A stretch of DNA of 50,280 nucleotides from JACDAN01 sp036554945 (GTDB lineage: Bacteria > Actinomycetota > Thermoleophilia > Gaiellales > Gaiellaceae), in NCBI GenBank assembly GCA_036554945.1, contig DATBMH010000030.1, positions 1-50,280 of the forward strand, given 5' to 3'. The position numbers and the translations under genes are program-made. The notes under the pieces are model-generated. The model searched no databases and had not been told where the DNA came from. It was given only the letters and a program-made list of their open reading frames with translations. Below are positions 47,687 through 50,280 of the stretch, piece after piece. The number at the start of each line of letters is the position of its first letter. Positions within the stretch are counted from its first letter, which is position 1.

Positions 47687-49294
47687 GTGGCGTTGTTGAC
47701 GTCGCAGGTCGAGCGCGACTCGGAGGTCTTCGTGCAGCGCCGCGACCGGATGGAGGCGCTGGTCGCCGAGCTTCGCGAGCGCACCGGACAGGTCGCCCAG
47801 GGCGGCGGCGAGAAGTCCGTCGAGCGCCATCGCTCGCGCGGGAAGATGACCGCGCGGGAGCGGGTCGACCGGCTCGTCGACCCGGGCACGGCGTTCCTGG
47901 AGCTCAGCGCGCTCGCGGCCTGGGAGCTCTACGACGGCCAGGCGCCGTCCGCGGGGATCGTCACCGGCATCGGCGTCGTGGAGGGCCAGGAGTGCGTGAT
48001 CGTCGCGAACGACGCCACGGTCAAGGGCGGGACCTACTTCCCCATGACCGTCAAGAAGCATCTCCGCGCGCAGGAGATCGCCGAGCAGAACGAGCTGCCG
48101 TGCGTCTACCTCGTCGACTCCGGCGGCGCGTTCCTTCCGCTCCAGGACGAGGTCTTCCCGGACCGCGAGCACTTCGGCCGGATCTTCTTCAACCAGGCGC
48201 GCATGTCCGCCGAGCGCATCCCGCAGATCGCCGTGGTCATGGGCTCCTGCACCGCCGGCGGCGCCTACGTGCCGGCCATGGCCGACGAGAGCATCATCGT
48301 CCGCAACCAGGGAACGATCTTCCTCGGCGGCCCGCCGCTGGTCAAGGCCGCCACCGGCGAGACGGTGAGCGCCGAGGAGCTCGGCGGCGCCGACGTCCAC
48401 TGCCGCGTTTCCGGCGTCACCGACCACTATGCCGAGGACGACGAGCACGCCCTGCAGCTCGCCCGCCGCTGCGTCGCCAACCTCAACCGGACCAAAACCG
48501 TCACCCTCGACCTGCGGCCGCCGGTGGAACCGCTTTATCCCGCCGAGGAACTCTACGGCGTCATCCCCCGCGACGCGCGCCGGCAGTACGACGTGCGCGA
48601 GGTGATCGCCCGGCTGGTCGACGGCTCGGAGTTCGACGAGTTCAAGCGCCTCTACGGCGAAACCCTGGTGACCGGCTTCGCACACCTGCACGGTTACCCC
48701 GTCGGCATCGTCGCCAGCAACGGCATCCTCTTCTCCGAATCGGCCCTGAAGGGGTCCCACTTCATCGAGCTTTGCTGCAAGCGGGGGATTCCGCTGCTCT
48801 TCCTGCAGAACATCACCGGCTTCATGGTCGGCAAAAAGGTCGAAACCGGAGGCATCGCCAAAGACGGGGCGAAGATGGTGACCGCCGTCGCCTGCGCGCG
48901 GGTCCCCAAGTTCACCGTCATCATCGGCGGCAGCTTCGGCGCCGGCAACTACGCCATGTGCGGCCGGGCCTACGGGGCGCGCTTCCTCTGGATGTGGCCG
49001 AACGCCCGCATCTCGGTGATGGGAGGCGAGCAGGCGGCCCGGGTCCTCGCCCGGGTGCGCCGGGACGGTCTGGAGGCGAAGGGGGAAAGCTGGAGCGCGC
49101 AGCAGGAGGAAGCGTTCATGGCGCCGCTCCGCGCGCAGTACGAAAGCCAGGGGCACCCCTACTACGCCAGTGCCCGCCTCTGGGACGACGGTATCATCGA
49201 CCCGGCCCAGACCCGGACCGTCCTCGGTCTTGCTCTCTCGGCGGCGCTCAATGCGCCGGTGGAACAAACCGACTTCGGCGTTTTCAGGATGTGA
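47687..49294 (+). CDS. mccB: Methylcrotonyl-CoA carboxylase beta (carboxyltransferase) subunit, possibly chimeric
   Basis: Carboxyltransferase of 535 aa, the family length, which moves CO2 from carboxybiotin to 3-methylcrotonyl-CoA in leucine breakdown. KMTARERVDRLVDPGTAFLELS, LPCVYLVDSGGAFLPLQDEVFPD, GSCTAGGAYVPAMADESI, NITGFMVGKKVETGGIAKDGAKMV and GGSFGAGNYAMCGRAYGARFLWMWPNARISVMGG are conserved. The frame is intact, but codon use changes inside it: the 5' part uses almost only GAG and GCG/GTC-rich codons, while from about 48400 GAA, TTT, TAT and AAA codons become frequent. See the finding on a chimeric junction. Confidence 0.93.
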   Translation: MALLTSQVERDSEVFVQRRDRMEALVAELRERTGQVAQGGGEKSVERHRSRGKMTARERVDRLVDPGTAFLELSALAAWELYDGQAPSAGIVTGIGVVEGQECVIVANDATVKGGTYFPMTVKKHLRAQEIAEQNELPCVYLVDSGGAFLPLQDEVFPDREHFGRIFFNQARMSAERIPQIAVVMGSCTAGGAYVPAMADESIIVRNQGTIFLGGPPLVKAATGETVSAEELGGADVHCRVSGVTDHYAEDDEHALQLARRCVANLNRTKTVTLDLRPPVEPLYPAEELYGVIPRDARRQYDVREVIARLVDGSEFDEFKRLYGETLVTGFAHLHGYPVGIVASNGILFSESALKGSHFIELCCKRGIPLLFLQNITGFMVGKKVETGGIAKDGAKMVTAVACARVPKFTVIIGGSFGAGNYAMCGRAYGARFLWMWPNARISVMGGEQAARVLARVRRDGLEAKGESWSAQQEEAFMAPLRAQYESQGHPYYASARLWDDGIIDPAQTRTVLGLALSAALNAPVEQTDFGVFRM

Positions 49295-49326
49295 GATCAA
49301 TGCGCGTTCCAAAGGACATCCATCCT

Positions 49327-49396
49327 GTAGAGACGCCCCGGTGGGGCGTCTCCGGTCCGGTAGGGCACCTGAGACGGGCCACCGGCCCGTCTCTAC
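49327..49396. repeat. Nested inverted repeat between mccB and liuC
   Basis: Two hairpins, GAGACGCCCC/GGGGCGTCTC (49330-49352) and GAGACGGGCC/GGCCCGTCTC (49371-49393), lie inside an outer pair GTAGAGACG/CGTCTCTAC (49327-49335 and 49388-49396). Elements beginning GTAGAGACG are, from memory, dispersed repeats in Desulfuromonadales and cyanobacteria and not in actinobacteria. It could also act as a terminator or mRNA stabiliser within the operon. Confidence 0.75.
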
Positions 49397-49428
49397 AATG
49401 AAATATTGAATTCCAAAAGGAATTAGCC

Positions 49429-50217
49429 GTGAGCGCATCCACCCTCCTCAGCGAAATCGACAGCGACGGCCGGGCCCTCGTCACCCTCAACCGTCCCGAG
49501 GTCCACAACGCCTTCGACGACGCGCTGGTGGTCAGACTGATCAACGAACTCCGCCAGCTCGAGGCAAGCGACAGGGTGCGCGTCGTCCTGCTGACGGGAA
49601 GCGGCAGGACCTTCTGCGCCGGCGCCGACCTTGCCTGGATGAGCCGCACCGCCGGCTACGGCCAGGCCGAGAACCTGGCCGACGCCCTGGGCCTGGCCGA
49701 GCTGATGCAGACCCTCGACCGCCTCGCCAAGCCGACCATCGCCCTGGTGCAGGGACCGGCCTACGGGGGCGGTGTCGGCCTCGTCGCCTGCTGCGACCTG
49801 GCGGTGGCCGCGCCGGCGGCCCGGTTCCGCTTTTCGGAGGTCCGTCTCGGCCTCGTCCCGGCGGTGATCTCCCCCTACGTGGTGACGGCCATCGGCGCCC
49901 GCGCGGCGCGGCGCTACTTCCTGACCGGCGAGCGCTTCACTGCCGCTGAAGCGCTGCGTCTCGGCCTCGTTCATGAGGTGGTGGTGGCCGACCAACTCCA
50001 GCGCGCCGCCGAGCGCATGCTGGGCGCCCTGCTCGAGGGCGGGCCGCGCGCCCAGGCTGAAGCCAAGCGGCTCGTCGCCGACGTTACCAACAAGCCGCTC
50101 GAGCCGGCGCTGCTCGATGAGACTGCCAAACGCATCGCCAGCGTCCGCGCCTCCGCGGAAGGGCGCGAAGGCATCACCGCCTTCCTCGAGAAACGCAAGC
50201 CGAACTGGGTGAAGTGA
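49429..50217 (+). CDS. liuC: Methylglutaconyl-CoA hydratase (enoyl-CoA hydratase family)
   Basis: Crotonase-fold hydratase of 262 aa. LNRPEVHNAFDDALV opens the fold, TGSGRTFCAGADLAWM and GPAYGGGVGLVACCDLAVAA form the oxyanion hole, and SEVRLGLVPAVISPYVVTAIGARAARRYFLTGERF is typical of the LiuC group acting after MCC in leucine breakdown. GTG start with AAAAGGAAT 5-9 nt upstream. It stands between mccB and mccA. Codons differ from the rest of the window (more GCC, CTC, GAA, AAA). Confidence 0.92.
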   Translation: MSASTLLSEIDSDGRALVTLNRPEVHNAFDDALVVRLINELRQLEASDRVRVVLLTGSGRTFCAGADLAWMSRTAGYGQAENLADALGLAELMQTLDRLAKPTIALVQGPAYGGGVGLVACCDLAVAAPAARFRFSEVRLGLVPAVISPYVVTAIGARAARRYFLTGERFTAAEALRLGLVHEVVVADQLQRAAERMLGALLEGGPRAQAEAKRLVADVTNKPLEPALLDETAKRIASVRASAEGREGITAFLEKRKPNWVK

Positions 50218-50245
50218 GTAATGCGGGGAACGGTAGTAGCCGCGT

Positions 50246-50280
50246 ATGTTCTCTAAGATCCTCATTGCCAATCGCGGCGA
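50246..50280 (+). CDS. mccA: Methylcrotonyl-CoA carboxylase alpha subunit, start only
   Basis: ATG TTC TCT AAG begins MFSKILIANRG, the N-terminus of biotin carboxylase subunits. Only 11 complete codons are inside the window. The order mccB-liuC-mccA is the usual leucine-degradation (liu) arrangement. The ribosome site is weak. Confidence 0.8.
   Translation, partial: MFSKILIANRG

Overview
The window looks like a high-GC actinobacterial chromosome segment, most likely class Thermoleophilia (Gaiellales or Solirubrobacterales type). The partial 16S rRNA at the left edge, read on the minus strand, fits that class by memory of its V3 region. Supporting traits are frequent GTG and TTG starts, GTGA or ATGA overlaps between genes, a WhiG-type sigma factor, PASTA-bearing PBP1, UdgX and GatCAB. 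No mobile element, CRISPR array or phage gene was seen. From about 48.2-48.5 kb to the right end the codon use and the intergenic repeat change abruptly, toward what resembles a Desulfuromonadales-type proteobacterium. The right end is therefore either a recombinant or, more simply, a metagenome assembly chimera inside mccB.

Layout. 1-950: 5' part of a 16S gene (minus), its leader and an rrn promoter that overlaps the 3' end of tyrS. 0.9-4.6 kb: tyrS, divergent from a class A penicillin-binding protein. 4.5-8.8 kb: a tight five-gene minus operon (ilvE, a DegT-type aminotransferase, a RemA/DUF370 protein, an MFS exporter, a 3-methyladenine glycosylase). 8.9-15 kb: YbaK-type deacylase, a small Cys-motif protein, then a minus operon of penicillin-acylase-family hydrolase, class V aminotransferase and serA. 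15-19.4 kb: membrane protein, Rpf-like secreted transglycosylase, an anti-sigma factor fused to a DD-peptidase-like domain with its ECF sigma factor, and an ArsR/AHSA1 pair. 19.4-26.7 kb: gatCAB, a cold-shock protein, folD, a divergent HMG-CoA reductase with a hotdog thioesterase, and rsgA preceded by a probable leader peptide. 26.7-39.4 kb: MFS, bestrophin-like, GNAT, tRNA-Cys, udgX, esterase lipoprotein, APH kinase, small membrane protein, secreted protein, cupin, DHFR-like reductase, tRNA-Gly, RNase HI, YqfO-like protein, aldehyde dehydrogenase, PadR regulator. 39.4-43.2 kb: EF-G paralogue, WhiG-like sigma, tRNA-Trp. 43.2-47.6 kb: a looser region with a VOC pseudogene, an ORF remnant and a lower-GC block of secreted proteins. 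47.7 kb to the end: leucine catabolism genes mccB, liuC and the start of mccA.

Two themes stand out. First, cell-wall functions are clustered: PBP1, penicillin acylase family, Rpf-like enzyme, and an ECF sigma factor whose anti-sigma carries an R61-like DD-peptidase domain. That last pair is the best candidate for an undescribed system, a possible beta-lactam or peptidoglycan sensor. Second, at least ten genes have a TANNNT hexamer ending 6-8 nt before the start codon, the signature of leaderless transcription, and in several divergent pairs the two -10 elements overlap or nearly abut.
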